Origin: Bacteroidales bacterium
Lineage (GTDB): Bacteria; Bacteroidota; Bacteroidia; Bacteroidales; P3
Length of the DNA stretch: 64,000 nt
Direction of reading: 5' to 3'
NCBI GenBank assembly: GCA_017559135.1
Contig: JAFYSZ010000006.1
Span: 186,001 to 250,000 of the forward strand
The position numbers and the translations under genes are program-made. The notes under the pieces were generated by a model. That model ran no database searches and had not been told where the DNA came from. It saw only the letters and a program-made list of their open reading frames with translations. Every line of letters starts with the position of its first letter. Position 1 is the first letter of the stretch. This document shows positions 34,266 through 42,451 of the stretch, piece after piece.

Positions 34266-35366
34266 TTATTCCACAATAGACCTTACTTCCCCTTCGGAAA
34301 GCCTTGTTGTTAAACAATCACCCTTTTTTATATCGTTCTTATTCTTTAAAACCTTGCCATTAAGATAGGTAATAGAATAACCTTTGTTTAAGACGTTTTG
34401 AGGATTTAGAACATTGATATATTTTTCCATTAAGTTCAATTGTTCTTTCTCTCTTTCTATTCTATAATTGCTTTTGATTTTTATCAAACTCTCTAAACGC
34501 TCCAAATTTTCTTGTGCAATAAGAAAACGTTTTATGATAAAATCCGCAACATCGGTAGGAGTGATTCCATTATGATAAGAAACCATTTCGCTAACCGTTA
34601 GATTAGTTGAGTGTCCTATGCCCGTAATCACAGGAATAGGGAAAGTCGCAATCGTTTTACAAAGTTCAAAATTATTATAACACGCCATTCCAATATCACC
34701 TCCGCCACCTCTGATGATAAGAACGGCATCAAAAAACTCTTTTACTTCTTTTATTTTCTCCAAACTAAGAATAAGAGTATTTATTGCACCATCGCCTTGA
34801 AGCAAAGAAGGAAAAAGCTTATGGAAAATGCCAAATTCCTTGTGCGAAGAAATGATATTTACAAAATCATTATAGCCTTTGCCCGTTTCAACCGAGATTA
34901 CGGCAAGCCTTTTTGGTAAATCGGCAAGAACGGTCTTTTTGTTTAAATCAAAAATCTTTTCTTCTTTAAGTTTTTCTATTGAAGCATTTCTCTCTTTCTC
35001 CAATTCTCCAAGCGAAAAAGCAGTATCAATATCGCTAATCCTAAGACTTAGACCATAAAGTCCGTTGTATTTTATGCTTGCCTTACAAAGAATTGTTGTT
35101 CCCTCTGTGAGTTCAACTCCTGCAAGAGAGAATTTTTCGCTTATTCTCTTGAAATCACTTGCCCAAATCGTAGCACGCATCTGAGTAACAATAACTCCAT
35201 TGTCTTTTTCCACCAAATCGGGAAAGGCATGACCGCTATAAGTGTAGTAATTAAGCTTTAACATTTCAGCTTTCACCCAAAACTCTGAACTATATCTTGA
35301 AGTAAGGGTGCGTTCTATGCTTTTGGTAACTTCGGTTAAAGAAAAAATTCTTACATCTTGCCTCAT
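34266..35366 (-). CDS. xseA: Exodeoxyribonuclease VII large subunit
   Basis: This 366-residue protein has an N-terminal OB fold (FSLTEVTKSIERTL, FWVKAEMLKL, MRATIWASDFKRI). The catalytic core contains RLAVISVETGKGYNDFVNII, IIRGGGGDIGMACYNNFELC and PVITGIGHSTNLTVSEMVSYHNG. The last part is a coiled coil ending in NVLNKGYSITYLNGKV. It is shorter than the 400-450 residues usual for the family, mainly in the coiled coil. It is transcribed with xseB and separated from the upstream ftcD gene by a terminator. Confidence 0.95.
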   Translation of the reverse strand: MRQDVRIFSLTEVTKSIERTLTSRYSSEFWVKAEMLKLNYYTYSGHAFPDLVEKDNGVIVTQMRATIWASDFKRISEKFSLAGVELTEGTTILCKASIKYNGLYGLSLRISDIDTAFSLGELEKERNASIEKLKEEKIFDLNKKTVLADLPKRLAVISVETGKGYNDFVNIISSHKEFGIFHKLFPSLLQGDGAINTLILSLEKIKEVKEFFDAVLIIRGGGGDIGMACYNNFELCKTIATFPIPVITGIGHSTNLTVSEMVSYHNGITPTDVADFIIKRFLIAQENLERLESLIKIKSNYRIEREKEQLNLMEKYINVLNPQNVLNKGYSITYLNGKVLKNKNDIKKGDCLTTRLSEGEVRSIVE

Positions 35367-35380
35367 AGGAAAAAGATATT

Positions 35381-35409
35381 AAAAAAGGAGAGAGGAAAAC
35401 CCTCCCTCC
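35381..35409 (-). terminator. Hairpin terminator after ftcD
   Basis: On the minus strand GGAGGGAGG pairs with CCTCTCTCC (one G-U pair) around GTTTT and is followed by six Ts, between the ftcD stop and the xseA start. Confidence 0.8.
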
Positions 35410-35434
35410 AACAATGAAAAAAAACTTCAAAAGT

Positions 35435-37132
35435 TTATTCGTTTATTTGAGCCAAAACTCTTGCAGTGAATTCTTTTTCTATCTTGTCTGCTTTATCAAT
35501 TATATCTCTACCTTTATCAAGAATGTCTTTAACAAATTCTTTGTCGTTAAGGCTTGCACAGTTTATTTGCATATTCATAAATGCTCCAATGCAGGCTGCT
35601 CTTGCACAAAGAATACCTACCGCAGCGTCAGTTACTGAATTTGGATTTCCAATCTCAACCATTTTTTGACAAACCTCAAACACTTCAAAAGATTTGCAAA
35701 GAGTTCTGTAAGGAACTTCAATAGCATATTTTGTAGCATCTTGAATTGCTTGTGTTCTTGCTGCTTTTTCTTCATCGGTTTTCTTAGGTAAGCCAAATGC
35801 TTCCATGATTAAGTTGAAAGAACGAGTGTCTTCATCAACCAAGAACAATAATTCATCTTTTATTGCTTGACCTTTTTCAGCCACAACAGAGAATTCTTCC
35901 CATCTTTCGTCCCAACCAGCTTTGTGAGATGAAAGATTAGCAACCATTGTTCCCAAAGCAGCACCCAAAGCTCCCATATAAGCCGAGATACTTCCACCAC
36001 CAGGAGCAGGACTCTCAGAAGCAGTTTCATTAGCGAAAGCAGTGCAAGTCATATCCACTAATTTCTTGCTACCTTTGTCCTCAATCATATATTCAATTAC
36101 CTTTTCTTGTGGGTTAAATGGCTTTAAGTCGTCAAGACCCATTGATTTCACAGCAATCTTTATCAATTCTGCTTCATCAACTCCAAGAGAACGTTGTTGT
36201 TTTGCTAAGTAATATTTACCAGCATCAATCAAAGTTTTCTTAGGAACTAAACCTACGATTTCAACTCCTGTAACTCTAACACCTCTTGCTGCTGCTTTTG
36301 CACTCACTTCATCAAAACAAACGTGTAAAGGAGCAACATTAGCATCAGTAATATTCATTGAAACTTGCGCAATGCCATATTCTTCAATAAACCAACCAAT
36401 AGCCTTTGTTCCTTTCAAAGTTCCAGGAATCATAATAGGATTTCCGTTTTCGTCCTTCATAGGTTTGCCATTTGGTTTGCCACCTTCTCTCATCGGACGA
36501 CCTTTTTCTCTAACGTCAAAAGCAATTGCGTTTGCTCTACGTGTAGAAGTTGTATTTAAGTTATAGTTTACAGCCAATAAAAAGTCTCTTGCACCAACTG
36601 CTGTCGCACCACTGCGAGCTACTTGTTCACTCCAAGCATTTGGACCAAAGCAAGGCTTCCATTCATCAGTGATAATTCTTGTTGCAAGTGCTTCATATTC
36701 TCCCTTTCTGCAAGAAGCAAGATTTTTTCTCTTATCTTCAAACGCAGCAGATTCGTAGCAATAAACAGGAATGCTTAATTCGTTTCCTATTCTTTCGCCT
36801 AATTTTCTTGCATAGCCAACAACCTCGTCCATAGTGATGTTTGCAACAGGAATAAGAGGGCAAACGTCAGTTGCACCAAAACGTGGGTGATCTCCATGAT
36901 GATTTCTCATATCGATAAGCTCTTGTGCTTTCTTTACAAGCATAAAAGCAGCCTCGCAAACTTGCTCAGGCTCACCTACAAAAGTGATTACAGTTCTATT
37001 TGTAGTTGCTCCCGGATCTACGTCTAACAATTTAACGCCTTCAACCTTTTCAACTTCGGCTACAACTTGGTTTATGATATTCATATCTCTACCTTCCGAA
37101 ATGTTAGGCACGCATTCAATTAGTTGTTTCAT
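35435..37132 (-). CDS. ftcD: Bifunctional glutamate formimidoyltransferase / formimidoyltetrahydrofolate cyclodeaminase
   Basis: A 565-residue fusion. Residues 1 to about 330 are the formiminotransferase (MKQLIECVPNISEGRDMNII, DPGATTNRTVITFVG, GDHPRFGATDVCPLIPV). Residues from about 350 are the all-helical cyclodeaminase (FANETASESPAPGGGSISAY, LGTMVANLSSHK, EVPYRTLCKSFEVFEVC). It transfers the formimino group from formiminoglutamate to tetrahydrofolate and releases ammonia, in histidine degradation. The fusion is common in Bacteroidota. No hut genes are adjacent. It has its own promoter and terminator. Confidence 0.96.
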   Translation of the reverse strand: MKQLIECVPNISEGRDMNIINQVVAEVEKVEGVKLLDVDPGATTNRTVITFVGEPEQVCEAAFMLVKKAQELIDMRNHHGDHPRFGATDVCPLIPVANITMDEVVGYARKLGERIGNELSIPVYCYESAAFEDKRKNLASCRKGEYEALATRIITDEWKPCFGPNAWSEQVARSGATAVGARDFLLAVNYNLNTTSTRRANAIAFDVREKGRPMREGGKPNGKPMKDENGNPIMIPGTLKGTKAIGWFIEEYGIAQVSMNITDANVAPLHVCFDEVSAKAAARGVRVTGVEIVGLVPKKTLIDAGKYYLAKQQRSLGVDEAELIKIAVKSMGLDDLKPFNPQEKVIEYMIEDKGSKKLVDMTCTAFANETASESPAPGGGSISAYMGALGAALGTMVANLSSHKAGWDERWEEFSVVAEKGQAIKDELLFLVDEDTRSFNLIMEAFGLPKKTDEEKAARTQAIQDATKYAIEVPYRTLCKSFEVFEVCQKMVEIGNPNSVTDAAVGILCARAACIGAFMNMQINCASLNDKEFVKDILDKGRDIIDKADKIEKEFTARVLAQINE

Positions 37133-37176
37133 ATCTTAAAAAATTTTTTTATTTGTTACACATTACTAAAACTTTG

Positions 37177-37184
37177 CAAAGGTA
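37177..37184 (-). promoter_or_regulatory. -7 promoter element of ftcD
   Basis: The minus strand reads TACCTTTG, matching TAnnTTTG, 44 bases before the ftcD start. Confidence 0.55.
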
Positions 37185-37401
37185 TGAATATTTCTTTGTT
37201 CTAAGAAATTATTTCAAAGAATTAGTTTGCACCTTCAAGGAGAGAAAGAAAAATAAAAAACTTTCCCCAAGAGTTAAGTCCAAATGCTTGCGATATTTTC
37301 AAGCAAGTGAAAAGTAATCCGAAATTTTCGATTTATTTACCCTTAACTAAAAAACACTAAATCAGTAACTTAACTTTTTAAAGCCTTGAAAACGCTAATT
37401 T

Positions 37402-37506
37402 TTTCTTTGATTTAGTATGATTTTTTCTTGATTTTAGCAAAATAATTCTTGAATTTAGAAAATTTTTTCTTTATTTTAGAAAATTATTTCTTTGCTTTAT
37501 TTTGCT
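37402..37506. repeat. Intergenic array of five 21-nt units
   Basis: Units begin at 37402, 37423, 37444, 37465 and 37486, exactly 21 bases apart, each with a TTCTTTG- or TTCTTGA-like block followed by TTTAG/TTTAT and an AAAATT or TGATT block. Spacing is constant while the sequence varies, so this is a degenerate tandem array of the family found at 52834, 59653, 42950 and 18857. Confidence 0.75.
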
Positions 37507-37674
37507 AAAATCAGATTTGACTAAAAAATAGTTAAGATTTAGTAAAATTTACCCCCAATTTTTGTCAATTTTTCGTCAAAAATTTCGCAAAAATCCCAAA
37601 ATGAAATTTTCTCAAAATAAAGGTTTTTGCCTGTAAGTTTTGAGTTATGAAATTAAGAGTTTGTATAAGATTTT

Positions 37675-37705
37675 TTTGTGCTTTAAGAAATTTGTTTTAA
37701 CTTTG
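37675..37705 (+). promoter_or_regulatory. Promoter of the WD40 lipoprotein gene
   Basis: TTTG at 37675-37678, 19 bases, then TAACTTTG at 37698-37705: a full Bacteroidota -33/-7 match, 30 bases before the ATG. Confidence 0.8.
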
Positions 37706-37735
37706 TAAGCAATTTATTAACCTTTCAAAAGGAAG

Positions 37736-38776
37736 ATGAAAATGAATAAAATTAAGATTTTTAGTTTGATTGCAGTATTTACTGCTTTGTTCGCAAGTTG
37801 CGAAGAACCACAAGAAGGAACCGATACTCCAACCGGAGGAGGAAATAGCGGAACAGAAGTTGATTACACAAAGTTTAAATGCCTTAAAACCTTAGAGGGA
37901 AATTCAAATTATGTCAATTCCGTAGCATATAGTCCCGATGGCACAAAAATTATTAGCGGTTCAGGGAATTCTTTCGAAGAGAATAATGATAATACTATTA
38001 AGATATGGGATGTAACCACAGGAGAATGTCTTGAAACCTTAGGGGAAAATTCAAATTATGTCAATTCCGTAGCATATAGTCCCGATGGCACAAAAATTAT
38101 CAGCGGTTCAGATGATAAAACCGTTAAGATATGGGATGCAAACACAGGAGCCTGCCTTAAAACCTTAGAGGGACATTCAGATTGGGTCGAATCTGTAGCA
38201 TATAGTCCAGATGGCACAAAAATTATCAGCGGTTCATGGGATAGAACCATTAAGATATGGGACGCAAACTATGGAGTATGCCTTAAAACCTTGGAGGGAC
38301 ATTCAAACAGTGTCGAATCCGTAGCATATAGTCCCGATGGCACAAAAATTGTCAGCGGTTCATGGGATGAAACTATTAAGATATGGGATGCAAACACAGG
38401 AGCCTGCCTTAAAACCTTGGAGGGACATTCAAATGACGTCAAATCCGTAGCATATAGTCCCGATGGCACAAAAATAATCAGCGGTTCATGGGATAAAACC
38501 ATTAAGATATGGGATGCAAACACAGGAGCCTGCCTTAAAACCTTGGAGGGACATTCAAATGACGTCAAATCCGTAGCATATAGTCCCGATGGCACAAAAA
38601 TAGTCAGCGGTTCATCTGATGAAACCTTTAAGATATGGGATGCAAACACAGGACAATGCCTTAAAACCTTGGAGGGACATTTAGATCGTGTCCGTTCCGT
38701 AGCATTTAGTCCCGATGGCACAAGAATAATCAGCGGTTCATGGGATGGAATTATTAAGATTTGGGGAGAGGAATAG
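37736..38776 (+). CDS. WD40-repeat lipoprotein
   Basis: This 346-residue protein has a lipoprotein signal with lipobox FASC (MKMNKIKIFSLIAVFTALFA then SC) and a Gly/Thr-rich linker. It then has seven WD40 repeats of 42 residues of the type CLKTLEGHS...V.SVAYSPDGTKIISGSWD.TIKIWDANTGA, enough for one closed propeller. The first repeat carries 7 extra residues (GNSFEENND region). It is probably anchored on the cell surface or periplasmic face and binds other proteins. ATG 37742 is an equally good start. It has a clear promoter and terminator and stands alone. Confidence 0.9.
   Translation: MKMNKIKIFSLIAVFTALFASCEEPQEGTDTPTGGGNSGTEVDYTKFKCLKTLEGNSNYVNSVAYSPDGTKIISGSGNSFEENNDNTIKIWDVTTGECLETLGENSNYVNSVAYSPDGTKIISGSDDKTVKIWDANTGACLKTLEGHSDWVESVAYSPDGTKIISGSWDRTIKIWDANYGVCLKTLEGHSNSVESVAYSPDGTKIVSGSWDETIKIWDANTGACLKTLEGHSNDVKSVAYSPDGTKIISGSWDKTIKIWDANTGACLKTLEGHSNDVKSVAYSPDGTKIVSGSSDETFKIWDANTGQCLKTLEGHLDRVRSVAFSPDGTRIISGSWDGIIKIWGEE
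37880..38776 (+). repeat. Seven near-identical 126-bp WD40 units
   Basis: Units start at 37880 (147 bp, with a 21-bp insertion), 38027, 38153, 38279, 38405, 38531 and 38657. The first 75 bases or so of the units at 38405 and 38531 are almost identical, including third codon positions, pointing to recent duplication or gene conversion. Confidence 0.9.
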
Positions 38777-38800
38777 GTTTTTAATTTTATAATATAAAGA

Positions 38801-38850
38801 AAAACGCTCGTGAGTCTTAGTTTTATTTTGACTTACGAGCGTTTTGTTTT
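38801..38850 (+). terminator. Hairpin terminator after the WD40 gene
   Basis: AAAACGCTCGTGAGTC pairs with GACTTACGAGCGTTTT (one wobble), followed by GTTTTTTATTTT. Confidence 0.85.
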
Positions 38851-38863
38851 TTATTTTCTTTGT

Positions 38864-38901
38864 TTAATTCCACAATTCCCAACTTAATCCCCAACGGAAT
38901 G
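38864..38901 (-). pseudogene. Remnant 3' end of a second porin-like gene
   Basis: These 38 bases match the last codons of the porin gene at 39645-39682, with two differences. On the minus strand both encode FRWGLSWELWN followed by TAA, and both differences are synonymous. This looks like the tail of a paralogous gene whose remainder was lost, with the DUF1016 remnant now upstream of it. Confidence 0.6.
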
Positions 38902-38920
38902 TTGATCTACATAAATGCTT

Positions 38921-39613
38921 TTAAAGATTTTCGTTTTCTTCAAACTCTTCAATCCATTCTTTTAGCTTTTTTTGTAAAAGATTCTTGTCAGGAAGATATA
39001 ATTGATAAGCAGAAGCGTAAATATTTGCATTACTTGGCAATGTTAATTCTACAAGAGCATCATTTTTTTCTTCGCAAAGTAATATTCCTATTGTAGGATT
39101 TTCAAAATCTTCTTTTATATAACGGTCATAATAATTGACATACATTTGCATTTGTCCTAAATCTTGATGTGCAAGTTTGTCTGTTTTTAAATCAATTAGC
39201 ACATAGCATTGGAGTAACCTATTATAAAAAACTAAATCAACATAGAAATTTTGCTCATCAAATGTAAAACGTTTTTGTCTTGCCTCAAAAAGAAAGCCTT
39301 TTCCAAGTTCTAACAAGACTACTTCCTACTTGTCTGCTCAATTGTCGTACACTCCATTGTTGTTTTCTGCATACAATTTCATAAAAACTTCGAGCCTCTA
39401 AATTTTCTAAACGCATTAAAATAAGATAATGAGACCAAGAAAGAGTAAAGTGTATGTTATTTGTGTTTGTTTCAATTTGACAGACAGTGTTTGTCAAATT
39501 TAGTGTAAACCTCTGCTGTGTTTATGGTTGTTATTATGCTTTTACGTGTTTGTTCTATTAAATTGGAAATACGTTCAAATAGAATATCTTCACGTTCTTG
39601 AATATTACTCATT
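38921..39613 (-). pseudogene. Decayed DUF1016 (YhcG-like) PD-(D/E)xK nuclease gene
   Basis: Three frame-shifted pieces of one DUF1016 gene are visible. Piece 1 starts at 39613 (MSNIQEREDILFERISNLIE) and stops after 46 codons. Piece 2 (to about 39285) has LSWSHYLILMRLENLEARSF and WSVRQLSRQVGSSL, the end of the N-terminal domain. Piece 3 (39325 to 38921) has LLELGKGFLFEARQKRFTF, FYVDLVFYNRLLQCYVLIDL and GQMQMYVNYYDRY, the C-terminal nuclease with D and D-x-K intact. Conserved regions expected between the pieces are missing, so deletions as well as frameshifts occurred. Piece 3 might still be translated, but no good start is present. Confidence 0.8.
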
Positions 39614-39644
39614 TTTGTCTTTATTATTTCTTATAAATAAAACG

Positions 39645-41399
39645 TTAATTCCACAATTCCCAACTTAGTCCCCAACGAAATGATAATCCGCTGTGAGGAT
39701 AGTGTGGTGTGGAGAAATAATTGTTAGAAATCAAGCCTGCGTAAGGGTGTTCTAAGGCAATGAAAAGATTGCATTGCGAAATTTTTATGTTGGCAAAAAT
39801 GTCGGCATAAAGGTAATTGCCTATCAATTCTTGGTTTTGGCGTGTGAAGAAGCCTATTTCTGCATTGTAAACATCGGCATAGTAGGCTGAGAAGTAGTTT
39901 AAATCTACTCCGAAAAGGCTTGTCATTTTTCCTCCAAAGAGATTGACTTTTATTGCAAGGCTTGCTTTTGCTTGAAACTCGGGTAAGCGTATTGCTTCTG
40001 TGTTATCTGTCTTTTGATAAAGTACTTGTCCTTTGGTGTTTAGGATTCCAATGTTGTAGTCATACATTAATTTTGCGGAAAAGAGGTTTGCTTTCTCTTT
40101 TATCTGAATTATTTGTAGTTTTTCATCAATATAGGTTGCGTTTTCTACTTGATTGTAAGATAGGTCTATGTTTAAGTTTTTTGTGTTGTAGTTTAATTTT
40201 AGGCTATTGGTGAGTGTTGGATTTGTTTTGCCGTAATATTGAATGTAATAGTTGCCATAGGCTTTGTTTTGTTCGGCTTGTAGAGTGATTCTTTTCTTAT
40301 AACTTGCTTTTACAATGGCTTGGTGTTCGTTTTCTTTGCTTTCGGAGAATATTTGTGTGTATCGTCCTTCTAAATCAAAGTTTTTTAAATTTAATCCTAT
40401 GCTTGCAAATGGCGAAATTTGATTTTTGAAGTAGGTGTCTGTGTTACTATAAGACAAAAGTCTGTGTGTGATTCCTATGTTTAAGGGTATGAAAAAGTTT
40501 TGTTTGCTTTCGGTTTTATTTGTCCACGATAGTGTGTTTTCTATTTTGATTTGGTTTGTGGAATCTGCTTTTTGTGTTTCTAAATTGTTGAATAGTCGTG
40601 TTAAATCTTCATAAATGATTTGGTGACTAATGGCTCCAAGTTTTTTTTCTTTGTTTAGGATATAGTGTTGTGTTAAAGATGCGTTGTAATTCTTGTATTG
40701 GCTGTATGCAGATGTGAAAAGGGTAGGATAGGTCTCTGGTTTGGAATAAGAAGAGTTTGTCCAAAGGCTGTCGTGCAAGATTCCTCCGTTTTCATTTACG
40801 TATGCGCGATTTCTAATGAATGAAAGCAAGGCTCTATATCTGCCGTTTTTTGATATATAGTTTGATGTGAAGTCAAAAAATTGGTTCATTACCTGAGATG
40901 TTGCAAAGATTCCGTCTGCGTAATTCACGTCATATTTTATTGCAACATTCAATCCTTTTGCAAGGTTTTGAGCATGAATTATGGAAAAGTATTGTGAGGA
41001 GTTTATATCATTTGAATATTTCAATAAACTATATGGATTGCTTAATTGATAGAAGTTTATGTTTTCTAATGTGTGGAAATAGGGTTCAAAAAGGTTGGGA
41101 AGAAAATCATAAGTAGGCTTTTGTGGTGTGTATTCTAAACTTTGGCTTGCTCCTCCAAGGGTTGAAAGAGTTTGATAAAAGGAATTGAGGATTTTTTTTG
41201 TGTTATCTACTCTGTGAACTGAATATAAATCGTTTTCAATCAAGTAAACGCTGTCAATTAACCACGAATTGTTGTCGGCTTTGAAGTAAATATTTGATAT
41301 ATGCAGAGAGTCTTCCTTTTCTTTTTGTGCAAAACTTTGAAAAGGAAGACTAATTGCAATATATGTTAATGCAAAAAGAAAAAATTTCTTTAACTGCAT
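39645..41399 (-). CDS. Putative outer-membrane porin (PF14121-type)
   Basis: This 584-residue protein has a signal peptide (about 1-24, ending SFAQ). The body is rich in alternating polar and aromatic residues typical of a beta-barrel, with TPQKPTYDFLPNLFEPYFHT, FFIPLNIGITHRLLSY and ending in FRWGLSWELWN. Such putative porins are widespread in Bacteroidota; the substrate is unknown. It lies 4 bases after trxB on the same strand. Its final codons are duplicated at 38864-38901. Confidence 0.85.
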   Translation of the reverse strand: MQLKKFFLFALTYIAISLPFQSFAQKEKEDSLHISNIYFKADNNSWLIDSVYLIENDLYSVHRVDNTKKILNSFYQTLSTLGGASQSLEYTPQKPTYDFLPNLFEPYFHTLENINFYQLSNPYSLLKYSNDINSSQYFSIIHAQNLAKGLNVAIKYDVNYADGIFATSQVMNQFFDFTSNYISKNGRYRALLSFIRNRAYVNENGGILHDSLWTNSSYSKPETYPTLFTSAYSQYKNYNASLTQHYILNKEKKLGAISHQIIYEDLTRLFNNLETQKADSTNQIKIENTLSWTNKTESKQNFFIPLNIGITHRLLSYSNTDTYFKNQISPFASIGLNLKNFDLEGRYTQIFSESKENEHQAIVKASYKKRITLQAEQNKAYGNYYIQYYGKTNPTLTNSLKLNYNTKNLNIDLSYNQVENATYIDEKLQIIQIKEKANLFSAKLMYDYNIGILNTKGQVLYQKTDNTEAIRLPEFQAKASLAIKVNLFGGKMTSLFGVDLNYFSAYYADVYNAEIGFFTRQNQELIGNYLYADIFANIKISQCNLFIALEHPYAGLISNNYFSTPHYPHSGLSFRWGLSWELWN

Positions 41400-41403
41400 T
41401 TAT

Positions 41404-42348
41404 CTATGCTAATGGATTTGCTAATAAAAAGCGTTCGCAGTCCATTGCTGCTTTGCATCCGCTACCTGCTGCAACTATTGCTTGACGGTAAGTAGGGTCG
41501 CAAACGTCTCCTGCTGCGAAAACTCCTTCTATATTTGTCTTTGAACTCTTGTCTTGTGTGATTATGTATCCTTCTTTGTTCAATTCTATTTGTCCTGCAA
41601 GGAAATCTGTGTTTGGTTTATGACCTATTGCCAAGAAAATGCCTGTTACAGCGATTTCTTTCAATTCTCCTGTTTGTGAATGTTCTAAACGGAATGCTGT
41701 AACGCCACTATCATCGCCTAAAACTTCATTTGGTTTGTGATTCCAAACGATTTCAATTTTTGGATTAGCCTTTACTCTTTCTTGCATTGCTTTTGAGGCT
41801 CTTAATTCATCTCTTCTAACAATCAAGTAAACCTTTTTACAAATGTTTGCAAGGTAAGAGGCTTCTTCACACGCAGTATCTCCTCCGCCAACTACGGCTA
41901 CTTCTTGGTTTCGATAGAAAAATCCATCGCAAGTCGCACATGCAGAAACTCCCATACCCATAAATTTTTGTTCGCTTTCAAGTCCTAGCCATCTTGCACT
42001 TGCTCCGGTTGCGATAATAACGGATTCTGCTTCTATTTTACTGCCATTATCTGTTTCTACTTTGAATGGACGTTGTGAAAAGTCAACTTTGACAACAACT
42101 TCTGGACGAACTTCTGTTCCGAAGCGTTGAGCTTGTTGTTTTATTTGCTCCATCATTTCGCTTCCTTCAACTCCTTCTGGGTATCCTGGGAAATTCTCAA
42201 TTTCTGTGGTGATTGTGAGTTGTCCTCCTGCTTGCATTCCTTCTAAAACAACAGGTTTTAAATCTGCTCTTGCAGCATAGATTGCTGCTGTATAGCCTCC
42301 GGGACCGGAACCTATTATTAAACATTTGATTCTTTCAAATTCAGACAT
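41404..42348 (-). CDS. trxB: Thioredoxin reductase
   Basis: This 314-residue NADPH-dependent flavoprotein has the FAD motif GSGPGGYTAAIYAAR, redox CATC at 137-140, the NADPH motif VVGGGDTACEEASYL, and GVFAAGDVCDPTYRQAI. Length and motifs are canonical. It keeps cytoplasmic thioredoxin reduced. It is the first gene of a two-gene unit with the porin and is divergent from the TPM gene. Confidence 0.97.
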   Translation of the reverse strand: MSEFERIKCLIIGSGPGGYTAAIYAARADLKPVVLEGMQAGGQLTITTEIENFPGYPEGVEGSEMMEQIKQQAQRFGTEVRPEVVVKVDFSQRPFKVETDNGSKIEAESVIIATGASARWLGLESEQKFMGMGVSACATCDGFFYRNQEVAVVGGGDTACEEASYLANICKKVYLIVRRDELRASKAMQERVKANPKIEIVWNHKPNEVLGDDSGVTAFRLEHSQTGELKEIAVTGIFLAIGHKPNTDFLAGQIELNKEGYIITQDKSSKTNIEGVFAAGDVCDPTYRQAIVAAGSGCKAAMDCERFLLANPLA

Positions 42349-42380
42349 AATTTCTATGATTTATTTTGATTTTAAGGTTG

Positions 42381-42388
42381 CAAAAGTA
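42381..42388 (-). promoter_or_regulatory. -7 promoter element of trxB
   Basis: The minus strand reads TACTTTTG, with TTTG (complement of 42407-42410) 18 bases upstream. It is divergent from the promoter at 42395-42427. Confidence 0.65.
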
Positions 42389-42394
42389 GTAAAA

Positions 42395-42427
42395 TTTGCG
42401 TTAATTCAAAAAAAAATGCTACTTTTG
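42395..42427 (+). promoter_or_regulatory. Promoter of the TPM-lemA operon
   Basis: TTTG at 42395-42398, 21 bases, TACTTTTG at 42420-42427; the ATG follows at 42452. Confidence 0.7.
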
Positions 42428-42451
42428 TCTGTCAATTTCTAAGCAGTAGTT

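Larger units (their letters stand above)
37133..37735. other. 603-base intergenic region with repeat array and promoters
   Basis: No gene is supported. It holds a -7 element for ftcD (37177-37184, minus), an isolated 21-nt-type unit ending CAAAG at 37219, the 21-nt array 37402-37506, and the promoter of the WD40 gene (37675-37705). The remainder is AT-rich with short inverted stretches such as ATTTTGCTAAAATC near 37500. Confidence 0.6.

Noticed and set aside
37402..37506. Considered whether the 21-nt arrays are CRISPR arrays
   Set aside because: There are no unique spacers between conserved repeats and no cas genes; the units are contiguous and degenerate.
38056..38721. Repetitive open frames on the minus strand opposite the WD40 gene
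   Set aside because: They mirror the repeated WD40 DNA; the plus-strand protein has a signal peptide, promoter and terminator, whereas these have none.
39285..39497. Considered the middle DUF1016 piece as a separate small gene
   Set aside because: Its sequence is an internal part of the DUF1016 N-terminal domain and lies between two other frames of the same gene, so a pseudogene is the better reading.
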